8,975 nt of DNA from Desulfobacterales bacterium (GTDB lineage: Bacteria > Desulfobacterota > Desulfobacteria > Desulfobacterales > Desulfosalsimonadaceae): NCBI GenBank assembly GCA_007135795.1, contig SLIE01000395.1:1-8975 (forward strand), read 5' to 3'. The position numbers and the translations under genes are program-made. The notes below the pieces were generated by a model, which did not search any database, was not told the origin of the DNA, and worked only from the letters and a program-made list of their open reading frames with translations. The first letter of the stretch is position 1, and each line of letters starts with the position of its first letter. Positions 1-7,302 of this stretch are shown here, one piece after another.

Positions 1-14
1 CAAAACATTGTCAC

Positions 15-42
15 TGCGGTGAATAGAGGATTATTCACCGCA
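15..42. repeat. Perfect inverted repeat, 11-bp stem with 6-nt loop
   Basis: The arms TGCGGTGAATA (15-25) and TATTCACCGCA (32-42) are exact reverse complements around the loop GAGGAT. No T-run follows on the + strand, so it is not a standard intrinsic terminator in that direction. It lies about 55 bp upstream of the proposed promoter of the aldo/keto reductase gene. It could be the end of an unseen gene to the left, a regulator site, or an RNA hairpin. The repeat itself is certain; its role is not known. Confidence 0.6.
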
Positions 43-95
43 TGATACGCAGGATACCAAGCATGATTACTATAAGGGAAACGGTAAATTCATAT

Positions 96-124
96 TTGTA
101 ACGCCTTGTTCCGGGAGTTAAAAT
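96..124 (+). promoter_or_regulatory. Candidate sigma-70 promoter for the aldo/keto reductase
   Basis: A TTGTAA box (96-101, four of six matches to TTGACA) is separated by 17 bp from TAAAAT (119-124, five of six matches to TATAAT). Transcription would begin near 131, leaving a leader of about 35 nt that contains the strong ribosome site at 151-159. This layout also argues against the in-frame TTG at 106 as the start codon, because it would lie upstream of the transcript. Prediction by eye only. Confidence 0.45.
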
Positions 125-165
125 ATACAAAGCAATCCCAACCCAACCTGAAAGGAGGATCAACC

Positions 166-1164
166 ATGGAATATACCCAAATCCCCGGCCTCGAAAAACC
201 CGTCAGCCGCGTTTGCCTCGGCACCTGGGCCATCGGCGGCTGGATGTGGGGCGGCACGGATGAAGCAGAATCGATTCGTACGATCCACGCCGCGCTGGAC
301 AAAGGGGTGAACATTATCGACACGGCCCCGGTATACGGGTTCGGCCGATCCGAGGAGATCGTGGGCAAGGCCATGGAGCAGTATGGCAATCGGGAAAAAC
401 TGGTGCTGGCCACAAAAGCCGGGCTCGAATGGAATGCCGATACGAACAGGGTCTGGCGCAATGCAAGCAGGGAACGAATCCGCGAGGAACTGGACCAGTC
501 CCTGAAACGCCTGCGAACCGATTACATCGACATCTACCAGGTACACTGGCCCGATCCGCATGTCCCTTTTGAGGATGTCGGCGAAACCATGGACCAGCTG
601 AAAAAGGAAGGTAAAATCCTGGCGGCCGGCGTCAGCAACTACAGTCCGGAACAAATGGACGCCTTTTCCACACAAACCCGGCTTTCCACATCCCAGCCAC
701 CCTACAACATCTTTGAGCGCGAAATCGAAGACGACATTCTTCCCCATTGTCACAAAACCAAGGTCGCCATTCTTGCTTACGGCGCCATATGCCGCGGGTT
801 GTTGTCGGGCAAGATGACCCGGGACCGGGAATTTCAGGGCGACGACCTGCGCAAGGTGGACCCCAAGTTCAAACAACCCCGTTACGACCAATACCTCAAC
901 GCGGTTTCCAGGTTGCAGGATCTGGCAAAGGCGCGATACGGAAAAGCGATCCTTCCGTTCGCCGTCCGGTTTGTCCTCGACAAGGGTGTAGACGTCGCCC
1001 TGTGGGGCGCCCGCACACCCGGTGATGTGGATCCGGTCCCCGATGTTTTCGGCTGGACGCTCAATGATTCGGATATGGCGGAAATCGACAAGATATTGAA
1101 GGAAACCATCACCGATCCGGTTGGGCCCGGGTTCATGGCACCGCCAGCCCGGAAAAAACCATAA
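166..1164 (+). CDS. Aldo/keto reductase, IolS-like (AKR11 type)
   Basis: Predicted soluble cytoplasmic NAD(P)H-dependent oxidoreductase of 332 residues, a full-length size for the family, which reduces aldehydes or ketones on a TIM barrel. The catalytic tetrad is visible: Asp52 and Tyr57 in IDTAPVYGFG, Lys84 in LATKAG, and His127 in YQVHWPDP. The N-terminal LGTWAIGGWMWGG, the central LAYGAICRGLLSGKMT, the cofactor-side ALWGARTPG and the C-terminal DPVGPGFMAPP closely resemble, from memory, Bacillus IolS (AKR11). The physiological substrate of that group is not well defined, so none is assigned here. The ATG at 166 is chosen because AAAGGAGGA lies at 151-159; an in-frame TTG at 106 has no comparable site. 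The gene stands alone and is convergent with the exporter operon, with no sign that it belongs to it. No inositol genes are visible nearby. Confidence 0.93.
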   Translation: MEYTQIPGLEKPVSRVCLGTWAIGGWMWGGTDEAESIRTIHAALDKGVNIIDTAPVYGFGRSEEIVGKAMEQYGNREKLVLATKAGLEWNADTNRVWRNASRERIREELDQSLKRLRTDYIDIYQVHWPDPHVPFEDVGETMDQLKKEGKILAAGVSNYSPEQMDAFSTQTRLSTSQPPYNIFEREIEDDILPHCHKTKVAILAYGAICRGLLSGKMTRDREFQGDDLRKVDPKFKQPRYDQYLNAVSRLQDLAKARYGKAILPFAVRFVLDKGVDVALWGARTPGDVDPVPDVFGWTLNDSDMAEIDKILKETITDPVGPGFMAPPARKKP

Positions 1165-1284
1165 CGAACCCTGATGAGAGATCAAAGTTCCCTCTCGAAA
1201 CGACCGAACATAAACAATTCATTGTTAACAGGTGCCAAGGCTTTTCCTTGATGAATTGCTGGCCGCAGATGCTAAAGGCGGATG

Positions 1285-2751
1285 CTAAAACAGGACGCTT
1301 GCCTGCAGATAGACAAAATCCCTGTCCCGGAACTGACCGAAAAAGTCCTTGTCCGTTCCGCCCTCGTAGAAAAAAGCGCCGAGACGCAGGACGGCGCTTC
1401 TTGCCGGCCGCCAGGACAGCATCACCTGGTGCTGCTGATCCCGGGATTCCATCCATGCAAATACGCGCCAAAATGCGCGCAGCCGGGAATCAAATGCCGT
1501 GTATTCCAAGGTTGCGCTGAACCCCTGGGCAAAAGGATCAGCCTCGAGATAATCTTCATGATCCGGGATGCAAACGACCACGTACTGAAAGTTGGCAAAC
1601 AGGTTTCGGAAAAACAGGTTGTTTCTGTCCACCCCCAGGAGCAACGACACCTTTTGCGTCTCCTGGATTCCGGAGGGAAACCGGTCCAGGAGATCGGGGT
1701 CTTTTTCAAATTGCACCAACGCCTGGTTGCCTTCGAATTGCCAGGCGGTTTCCCCCCTGAAGACATACGGGCCCGCGGCAAATTCAATGTCTCCCCCGAC
1801 AATTGCCGCATTTTCGTGAAACCAGGAAAGGGCCGCGGCCGTCGGCGGAATCTCTCTGTAATAGGGGGGGTCATCGGACGGGACCGCGCGGATGACCTCA
1901 GATACCTTCAGCTGGGGCATGGGGTCTTTACCTCTCCAAGCATACAGGGACGCATCGGCGCCATACAAGGGAAAGCCCAACCGGATACCCAGGGATGCAT
2001 CCTTTTGCCAGGTCCAGTCCTCATCGCTCATTTGGATTTCCCCTCCTGCAGCTGAAAAATTTTCCAGGCGAGGAGGCCCGAAATAACTCCCCGGGTCCGG
2101 GATCTCGGAAGCCACGAACAAGGGAGACCAGAATGTTTCAACGAATATGCCTCCCTGGAATGCGGCGTTCAGAAAGAGACCCGGGATTCCGGTTTTCCGG
2201 TCATTTTTGTCATAAAATAAAAAATGGGTCATGTCTTCGGGGGAAACACGGTCCACTGGCCGGATTTCATCCCCTTTTCCCCAGTACAGGATTTTTCTCC
2301 CCGCCGCAAAGGATAAAGACGCGGTGTTTGAGACAGACAGATGTTTCTGAAGATATAATTCCCTGATATCGGCACGGACATCTTCTTCCGCCTTTGTACT
2401 CTGGTAGTCCGCGCGCAGCCGCGCGGCAAGGGTGACATCCCAATGATGACTTTCCAGCAGAAGGTCCAGGCGGTTTACACTTTTGATGTCGTGGGACGTA
2501 TGTAAGGGATACCAGAGAGATGGACGCAGCTCCCCTTCGAAGCGGTAATATTCAGGCCACGCCCGTGCAACGCCGGCATCCCTGTGAGGCACATCTTTTT
2601 CCAGAAGATCGCTGAAATCCAGATCGTCTTCCATGCCACCGGCGCACAACCGATACGGCAAAAAGAGGATCGAGGCCATGAGTAAAACACCGAAAACCGG
2701 TTTTATCCATAGGCCCGGCCGGAAGGCAAAGAAGGATTGAATTACCGCCAT
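1285..2751 (-). CDS. Outer-membrane beta-barrel protein (DUF1302/alginate-export-like)
   Basis: A 488-residue predicted outer-membrane protein and the last gene of the exporter operon. A positively charged start and hydrophobic stretch (about residues 15-36, ending near LPYRLCAGG) look like a Sec signal peptide. The rest is rich in alternating polar/hydrophobic strands, and the last residues, FVYLQASVLF, end in Phe as expected for recognition by the BAM insertion machinery. The segment GRKILYWGKGDEIRPVDRVS (residues 151-170) resembles the GRQ-x-x-WG...P-x-D motif of DUF1302 and alginate-export type porins. Lys153 takes the place of the usual Gln. The start ATG has a strong GGGGGAGG site (2753-2760) and overlaps the end of the preceding gene by 10 bp, which suggests translational coupling. 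I infer that it is the outer-membrane exit or receptor for the substrate moved by the MMPL pump. The exact family name is uncertain; the barrel assignment is fairly secure. Confidence 0.75.
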   Translation of the reverse strand: MAVIQSFFAFRPGLWIKPVFGVLLMASILFLPYRLCAGGMEDDLDFSDLLEKDVPHRDAGVARAWPEYYRFEGELRPSLWYPLHTSHDIKSVNRLDLLLESHHWDVTLAARLRADYQSTKAEEDVRADIRELYLQKHLSVSNTASLSFAAGRKILYWGKGDEIRPVDRVSPEDMTHFLFYDKNDRKTGIPGLFLNAAFQGGIFVETFWSPLFVASEIPDPGSYFGPPRLENFSAAGGEIQMSDEDWTWQKDASLGIRLGFPLYGADASLYAWRGKDPMPQLKVSEVIRAVPSDDPPYYREIPPTAAALSWFHENAAIVGGDIEFAAGPYVFRGETAWQFEGNQALVQFEKDPDLLDRFPSGIQETQKVSLLLGVDRNNLFFRNLFANFQYVVVCIPDHEDYLEADPFAQGFSATLEYTAFDSRLRAFWRVFAWMESRDQQHQVMLSWRPARSAVLRLGAFFYEGGTDKDFFGQFRDRDFVYLQASVLF

Positions 2752-3545
2752 GCCTCCCCCATTCTGTCCTTGTCAAAAGTTGAATTATCCAACCCCGTAT
2801 TAACCCGGGCCTCCCGTATTTCAATAACGGTCGTGTGGTTGGCGATCAAGTCCCTGGCCACGGTTCGGAACGGGATGTGAACATCCTCTATCCTTTGGAT
2901 TTCGCCGGCCACGATAACCCGCTGAAGACTTCCGTCCCTTCCGAAAAACCGTACCTGCACCGGCAGGTAGCTTTCCTTATCGATCCAGCTGATCTGTCTT
3001 GGGTAACGGGCGGAAACATCTTTTGCCACGGATTCGACCCGAAAACACTGCCTGCCGGTGAAATCGGCGTCTGTCAAACGTTTATGCCGATAGTCATCCA
3101 CTTTTCGACCTGCGAGGTCTTCGTAAGAAAAGTCGGTGTCTTCAAAAGCGTTCTGCTTGTCGCCAACCGCTACTTTCCGGGCGCGTCCAAGTGCGGGAAT
3201 GTAAAGGTACTGGTCATTGTCCGCTTCCTGGTTCTCGATTGTCAGAAAGGTCACCCCCCGCTTGATGGAATCCAAAAAGCGCAGCGCATAACGATCCACG
3301 GGCCCATACGTTTTCTGACGGATGGCCACCTGTCGGGAGTCCGTGAGGGTGTCGTTTGAAAAAAGAGACATGGTGCCCAGCATGGAAAGGTCCTGGCTGG
3401 GCTGGTTGTTTGTTTTCACCCTCTCAGCAATGACCCTGCCATCCTTTTCGACTTCGGCAGGATCAAAGGGTCCGGGGCTTGCCTGGGCGGTAGCCGCGCC
3501 GATGAAAAAAAACATAATGAAAATGAGAATAGATTTTTGCAGCAC
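2742..3545 (-). CDS. LolA-like outer membrane lipoprotein-sorting family protein
   Basis: A 267-residue secreted protein, middle gene of the operon. The start is placed at GTG (3543-3545): AAAGGAAAA lies about 9 nt upstream, and this start gives a clean signal peptide MLQKSILIFIMFFFIGAATAQA with an AQA/S cleavage site at residue 22. Reading further upstream would add 33 residues that overlap the end of the exporter gene and bury the signal. The mature part has the hallmarks of the LolA-like family often annotated as outer membrane lipoprotein-sorting protein (PF17131 type): DQYLYIPALGRARKV (residues 111-125) followed by FEDTDFSYEDLAGRKVDDY (134-152). Its fold is expected to be an open half-barrel that holds an acyl chain or other hydrophobic ligand in the periplasm. 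Located between a pump and a barrel gene, it is probably the periplasmic carrier between them. There is no lipobox cysteine, so it should be soluble. Confidence 0.85.
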   Translation of the reverse strand: MLQKSILIFIMFFFIGAATAQASPGPFDPAEVEKDGRVIAERVKTNNQPSQDLSMLGTMSLFSNDTLTDSRQVAIRQKTYGPVDRYALRFLDSIKRGVTFLTIENQEADNDQYLYIPALGRARKVAVGDKQNAFEDTDFSYEDLAGRKVDDYRHKRLTDADFTGRQCFRVESVAKDVSARYPRQISWIDKESYLPVQVRFFGRDGSLQRVIVAGEIQRIEDVHIPFRTVARDLIANHTTVIEIREARVNTGLDNSTFDKDRMGEAWR

Positions 3546-3561
3546 TGGTATTTTCCTTTTG

Positions 3562-6486
3562 TTATGGAGTGTGGGTGTAAAGCCTGGCATGACCACGGGG
3601 CCCTGCAAGGGTGAGCACAGCGGGGAGCAGGGTCGTTGCGGCAAGCGCCGAACTGATCATGGTGATGGAGATGAGCAGTCCCAGGTTGTTCAGAGGAACG
3701 AAAGCAGAAGCCATAAGCACGAGAAAGCCGCTTGTTACGGCTGTGGCATTTAAAAAAATGGCTTTTCCCGCGCTCGCTGCGGTGTGCAGAACCGCCGGGA
3801 TATGATCCAAATCCCGGGAGCGATTGTCACGGTAGTGGATCAGGTAGTGTATGCTGTAATCTATTCCGATCCCAATGGCGACGCAGGCGGTTATGGCTGT
3901 GCCCACATCCAGAGAGATTCCTGAAAAGCCCATGATGCCGAATGCGACCAGGATCGTGACCGAAAGGGGAATCAGGCTATACATTCCGTACAGAAAGGAC
4001 TTCATGACCCAGGCGACCACCATGAAAACCAGTGCGAGGGAAACGGCGATAGACCACAACTGCCCCTTTACAATCAACTGATTGGCCTCCAGATAGAGAA
4101 TGCCCGGGCCCGTTGTCTTATAAGTGACGCCCCGTTCCCGCAGTACCTCGCCGGCCGGACCATCCAGAAAAGTGCTGGTACTCCTGCGAACCGCCTCAAC
4201 CACCGTGCTGGAAGCCGTTTTCATTTGAATGCTGAGCACACAATCCGTTTTGGACGCATCCATAAGGCTTTTTATGTCCTTGCGCTGGTATTTATCTATA
4301 TAGGCTTCATACTGGGCATGAAGGGCTCCTCTGGTTTTTTCACCGGAGAGGTCCTGCTTTTCCGGAAGCCTGTACCAGGCAGGATCGTTATCATGAAATG
4401 CCTGATGCATTTTTTTGACCATGTCCGCCAAGCTGACTACTTTGCCGATTTCCGGATGTTTATCATACAGGTGCAAAGAAAGTGTTTCCAAAACACGCAC
4501 GATATCCGGATCGACGGCATCCCCCGGCTCCTGTCCGGCAAACACGACGGAAAGCCCCGTAGTACCGGCAAAATGGTTATTGATGAACGTGTCGGCCTGC
4601 CGGATGGGGGCGTCTTTCTTAAAAAACATGATATTGTTCATATCCACCCGGAGTTGAGAAAGACCAGCTGCGGAAAGCAAAACCACGAAAAGATAAAATG
4701 TCAGAACAGTTCGGGGCCAATTACAGCAGAAAATGGAAATGCTTGCGATGATAGGGTTCCCGGAGCGGTTCTGACTCTGGGCCTTCATGGGGCTTCTTCC
4801 CGGAAAACGAATCATCAGGGCGGGTATCAGGCAAAGCGATAAAATTAGCGCAAAAACCACTCCTAATCCGATGAAAATGCCAAAATCCCGTAATGGAACG
4901 ATCTGATTCACCGCAAGCGAACTGAAACCCGCCACGGTGGTAAGTCCTGCCATAAGAACGCCTCCACCCGTGAGATGGAGAACCCTTCCTGCCAGGGCCA
5001 AGGGTTCATGTTTTTCAGCTTGCCCCTGCTGAAAGGCAAGGGTCAGGTGGATGGCATAGGCGGTGCCCACGGAAACAAGAAGAACCGGCAAGGCGGATGA
5101 AACAATGGATACTGGGACTTTCGCAAATCCCATGGCACCGAAGCACCACACAAAAGCAACCAGTACCGTGAGCAGTGGATAAAGAACCCCGGACAGGTTT
5201 TTGAACATGATTCCAAGACAGCACGCGACGACAAGGATCACCACGGGAAAAAGGCGGATGATGTCCCGAATCATCAAGTTTCCAACCTCATAGTCCACAA
5301 CTGGCTCCCCTGCGATGACATAACTGAAATCCGTATTTTCAAAAACATCTTCCAGGATGTGACGGACTTCGCGAAGTAGCAGTTCCTTGTTTTTCTGATT
5401 CAAGTTGGGTTCTGTTTTGACAAGAAGCAGCGCGCTGGTTTCGTTTTCGTTGTAAAGCGTTCCCTCAAAAAGGGACCAGGCATGCAGTCGGTGCCGCAAC
5501 TCCGCAACAGTGGATTCACCAGGCCGGAACAGTTTGCCGGTTCGGATCTGTCTGGGAGAAGAAAGAATCCGGTCCTGAAGTTCATATGCAAACCCCGGGT
5601 CTTCCAGAACCTTATGCGTGAGTTGCCGGCGAAAAGCCGGAGGAATCCCCAGGACAGGCGCTTTCGGCAATGCGGATGTAATGAAATCATGGGTAGTGTC
5701 TGTCCTGGCAAAACCTCTTTCCAGAATCAGGACGGAAAGATTTCTGCCCGCAGCAACATCTGAAAACCCGCGGGAGACGAAAAAAGTGTCAATGCTATCA
5801 AAATCATACAGCTCGGGCCAGACCGTGTCGCTTTCCATGACTGAAGACACCTGATCCACCCAGGCCCCGCGGGTAAACCCTCTATTGTCGGTGGGTCGGG
5901 TAATGATGGCAAAAAGTTTTTCTGCAAGTTTCGGGTCCTTCCCGACCGCTGCGGATACAGTTTCCACAGTCCGGCCTATCAGCGTTAACGCATCCTCGCC
6001 AGCAAGATAGAAGGGAAGAGATTCTGCCAGGTTCTCTGATAGCAACGCCCTGTCCGTGAACCAATCCACTTCCGGCACAACGTCCCGGCCTTCCATTCGT
6101 GCAAGGTTCTGTAGAAAAACGGTAAGAACCAGGGCCTGGGACCGCGTGAGGGGCAACAGTGTTTCGATTTGACCAGCCGGAATGACCTGGTTGGCCCGTG
6201 CTATACGATCACCGGCTTCGCGAATCTTTTCAAGAAACAAAGGGTGGTAAATGCCGTCTGCCGATGAAACTGCAATGGCGATGCCCGTGGAAGATCCGAA
6301 TCTTTCCTGGGTTTCCACAAAAAACTGCTTTTCCGGGTTGCTATCCGGAAGCATGAACATGATGTCATTTTCGATCCTGAGCTTTCCCATTCCATGGGTA
6401 AAAAACGCGGTAGTGACAATGATTGTCAGCGCCAGAATCCAGAATTTTCCGGCAATGGACAAAATGATGCCCGATAGCATTTTCAC
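3562..6486 (-). CDS. MMPL/RND-family exporter (COG1033-like)
   Basis: A 974-residue inner-membrane transporter with the duplicated RND layout. Membrane segment 1 (about residues 13-30) is followed by a large periplasmic domain (31-410) and five segments (about 411-427, 433-453, 460-482, 505-525, 536-557). The second half repeats this: segment 7 (592-610), periplasmic domain (611-808) and five segments (810-827, 833-853, 860-880, 908-928, 935-960). The second half keeps the MMPL signature GIGIDYSIHYLIHYRD with Asp876, a likely proton-relay residue; the matching place in the first half reads SVGTAYAIHL, with Ala instead of Asp. Homologues include HpnN- and MmpL-type lipid exporters, so the substrate is probably hydrophobic. 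The start is GTG (6484-6486) with AAGGAC 7 nt upstream (6494-6499); an ATG two codons later is possible. It is first in a three-gene operon, 16 bp before the LolA-like gene, and is preceded by two TetR-type operators. Confidence 0.92.
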   Translation of the reverse strand: MKMLSGIILSIAGKFWILALTIIVTTAFFTHGMGKLRIENDIMFMLPDSNPEKQFFVETQERFGSSTGIAIAVSSADGIYHPLFLEKIREAGDRIARANQVIPAGQIETLLPLTRSQALVLTVFLQNLARMEGRDVVPEVDWFTDRALLSENLAESLPFYLAGEDALTLIGRTVETVSAAVGKDPKLAEKLFAIITRPTDNRGFTRGAWVDQVSSVMESDTVWPELYDFDSIDTFFVSRGFSDVAAGRNLSVLILERGFARTDTTHDFITSALPKAPVLGIPPAFRRQLTHKVLEDPGFAYELQDRILSSPRQIRTGKLFRPGESTVAELRHRLHAWSLFEGTLYNENETSALLLVKTEPNLNQKNKELLLREVRHILEDVFENTDFSYVIAGEPVVDYEVGNLMIRDIIRLFPVVILVVACCLGIMFKNLSGVLYPLLTVLVAFVWCFGAMGFAKVPVSIVSSALPVLLVSVGTAYAIHLTLAFQQGQAEKHEPLALAGRVLHLTGGGVLMAGLTTVAGFSSLAVNQIVPLRDFGIFIGLGVVFALILSLCLIPALMIRFPGRSPMKAQSQNRSGNPIIASISIFCCNWPRTVLTFYLFVVLLSAAGLSQLRVDMNNIMFFKKDAPIRQADTFINNHFAGTTGLSVVFAGQEPGDAVDPDIVRVLETLSLHLYDKHPEIGKVVSLADMVKKMHQAFHDNDPAWYRLPEKQDLSGEKTRGALHAQYEAYIDKYQRKDIKSLMDASKTDCVLSIQMKTASSTVVEAVRRSTSTFLDGPAGEVLRERGVTYKTTGPGILYLEANQLIVKGQLWSIAVSLALVFMVVAWVMKSFLYGMYSLIPLSVTILVAFGIMGFSGISLDVGTAITACVAIGIGIDYSIHYLIHYRDNRSRDLDHIPAVLHTAASAGKAIFLNATAVTSGFLVLMASAFVPLNNLGLLISITMISSALAATTLLPAVLTLAGPRGHARLYTHTP

Positions 6487-6524
6487 TTGTCTCGTCCTTG
6501 TTTTTTCAATGGTGTTGGCTTTAA

Positions 6525-6540
6525 GACTGACACGTCAGTC
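6525..6540. promoter_or_regulatory. TetR-type operator O1 (perfect 16-bp palindrome)
   Basis: GACTGA-CACG-TCAGTC, with six-base arms that are exact complements around four central bases; on this copy the pairing extends to seven bases per arm. It lies 38 bp upstream of the exporter start codon. The same arms occur at 6611-6626 and, with one mismatch, at 7287-7302. The adjacent tetR product is the obvious candidate ligand-responsive repressor (inference). No convincing promoter of its own is visible here. Confidence 0.8.
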
Positions 6541-6550
6541 ATTCACTTCC

Positions 6551-6595
6551 AAATAAAAAAAGTGCCGGATTGTCGATGTTTTCCCCCGACACTTT
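6551..6595 (-). terminator. Terminator-like hairpin in the exporter leader
   Basis: Read on the minus strand, AAAGTGTCGG (6595-6586) pairs with CCGGCACTTT (6568-6559), giving ten pairs with one G-T wobble around a 17-nt loop. The T-run continues as TTTT-A-TTT to 6551. This is the form of an intrinsic terminator directed leftwards. It lies about 90 bp past the tetR stop codon, so it may simply end the tetR transcript. However, it also lies downstream of the TATAAT promoter at 6627-6632, where it would act on the exporter transcript and could be an attenuator. Confidence 0.6.
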
Positions 6596-6610
6596 CCATG
6601 GTCAGTTTAT

Positions 6611-6626
6611 GACTGACTAATCAGTC
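6611..6626. promoter_or_regulatory. TetR-type operator O2, abutting a TATAAT box
   Basis: GACTGA-CTAA-TCAGTC is a perfect palindrome with the same arms and the same 4-bp spacer as the copy at 6525-6540; here the match extends outward by two bases on each side (6609-6628). Its edge touches the last base of the TATAAT box at 6627-6632, so the predicted transcription start (near 6620) is inside the site. A bound repressor would block RNA polymerase directly. The distance between the centres of the two operators is 86 bp, close to eight helical turns. Confidence 0.85.
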
Positions 6627-6632
6627 ATTATA
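6627..6632 (-). promoter_or_regulatory. Candidate -10 box (TATAAT) of the exporter operon
   Basis: On the minus strand the sequence reads GGGGCATATAATGACTGA, with a perfect TATAAT. No good -35 box is found 16-18 bp upstream (the region reads around ATGGGG), so the promoter may need an activator or be weak. The predicted start near 6620 would give a 5' leader of about 134 nt that includes the hairpin and operator O1. Confidence 0.55.
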
Positions 6633-6683
6633 TGCCCCAAAAAAATAACCCCCATTACCGGCGGATCCGTATCTCTCTATTAC

Positions 6684-7295
6684 TTATATTTCTGCCGACA
6701 ATCCGTTGATGATAAATGACGCCATGTCCTGGGAAATGCTATCAACGTCCACTTCTTTTCCCATCACCATGAAAAAGAAAAAACTTCGCTCCACAAGGCC
6801 CACGATGAAAACGGCTACGGTTTCCGGGTCACGGACTCTCAACATTTGTCGACTGCGGCCGTTATCAATCCTGTCGCGCAGCAACCCGATAAAACGAATA
6901 ATGAGGTTTTCGTATAACTCCTTGAACAACCCACCCTGGCCGACCCCTTCCCGGAGAACAATCTCCGCAGCGGCCGCGTTCTTTTTGAAAACCGCCAGTG
7001 CTGCCCGGACCATTCTACGGATACGAGCATGCAACTCCGCGGTGGTGCGACTTTCAAAGATATCCGGGTCTGTTTCGAATATTACAATGAAACTGTCCAT
7101 AAAGTTTTTGCATATTTCCCGCGCAATCTCTTCCTTGGACCTGAAATACAGGTAAAAAGTGCCTTGGGCCAACCCCGCAGCCGCCACGATATCCGAAACC
7201 CTGGTTTTTTGAAACCCCTTCTCCCGGAAGATGCCAACGGCTGCATCCAGAATATTTTGCCGCGTGATTTCTTTATTGGATGTTATGACTGACAT
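6684..7295 (-). CDS. TetR/AcrR-family transcriptional regulator
   Basis: A 203-residue repressor, typical length for the family. The N-terminal DNA-binding domain is clear: ITRQNILDAAVGIFREKGF (10-28), then the helix-turn-helix TRVSDIVAAAGLAQGTFYLYF (31-51), followed by RSKEEI. The remainder (about 60-203) is helical and would hold the ligand pocket and dimer interface. The start at ATG 7293-7295 places the recognition domain at the usual distance from the N-terminus; an upstream ATG at 7361 would add 22 residues (MSMSMSGRFLLDRKPG...) without a ribosome site and would include the predicted promoter in the coding region. No Shine-Dalgarno sequence precedes the chosen ATG, and the predicted transcript starts at or next to it, so it may be leaderless. 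It lies 197 bp upstream of the exporter gene on the same strand, with palindromic operators before both genes. I infer that it represses the exporter operon and itself, with release by a small hydrophobic ligand. Confidence 0.92.
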   Translation of the reverse strand: MSVITSNKEITRQNILDAAVGIFREKGFQKTRVSDIVAAAGLAQGTFYLYFRSKEEIAREICKNFMDSFIVIFETDPDIFESRTTAELHARIRRMVRAALAVFKKNAAAAEIVLREGVGQGGLFKELYENLIIRFIGLLRDRIDNGRSRQMLRVRDPETVAVFIVGLVERSFFFFMVMGKEVDVDSISQDMASFIINGLSAEI

Positions 7296-7302
7296 GTCAT
7301 TC
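7287..7302. promoter_or_regulatory. TetR-type operator O3 over the tetR start codon
   Basis: GACTGA-CATG-TCATTC matches the other two operators in all but one arm base (T for G in the right arm). The four central bases contain the tetR ATG read on the minus strand. The flank TCAGTCATAA on the minus strand is shared with operator O2. The site also overlaps the end of the predicted -10 box. This suggests autorepression. Confidence 0.7.

Noticed and set aside
160..1185. Long open frame (341 codons) on the minus strand opposite the aldo/keto reductase
   Set aside because: It is the antisense shadow of a gene with all catalytic residues in place; its protein has no recognisable motif and no ribosome site.
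1165..1284. Short inverted repeats (AACAAT-TC-ATTGTT; CAAGG-CTTTT-CCTTG; GAGAG-CTCTC) between convergent genes, as a bidirectional terminator
   Set aside because: Stems are only five or six pairs and none is followed by a T-run in either direction.
1268..1289. Tandem repeat of GATGCTAAA (13-bp period) at the end of the barrel gene
   Set aside because: Only two nine-base copies; too short to separate from chance, and no role is apparent.
1282..2055. Plus-strand open frame of 257 codons inside the barrel gene
   Set aside because: It lies antisense to the barrel gene, whose frame has a signal peptide, good ribosome site and terminal Phe. The plus-strand product shows no domain.
3546..3644. Upstream extension of the LolA-like protein to an ATG at 3644
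   Set aside because: It would overlap the end of the exporter gene by about 80 bp and put 33 extra residues before a good signal peptide; the GTG at 3545 has a ribosome site.
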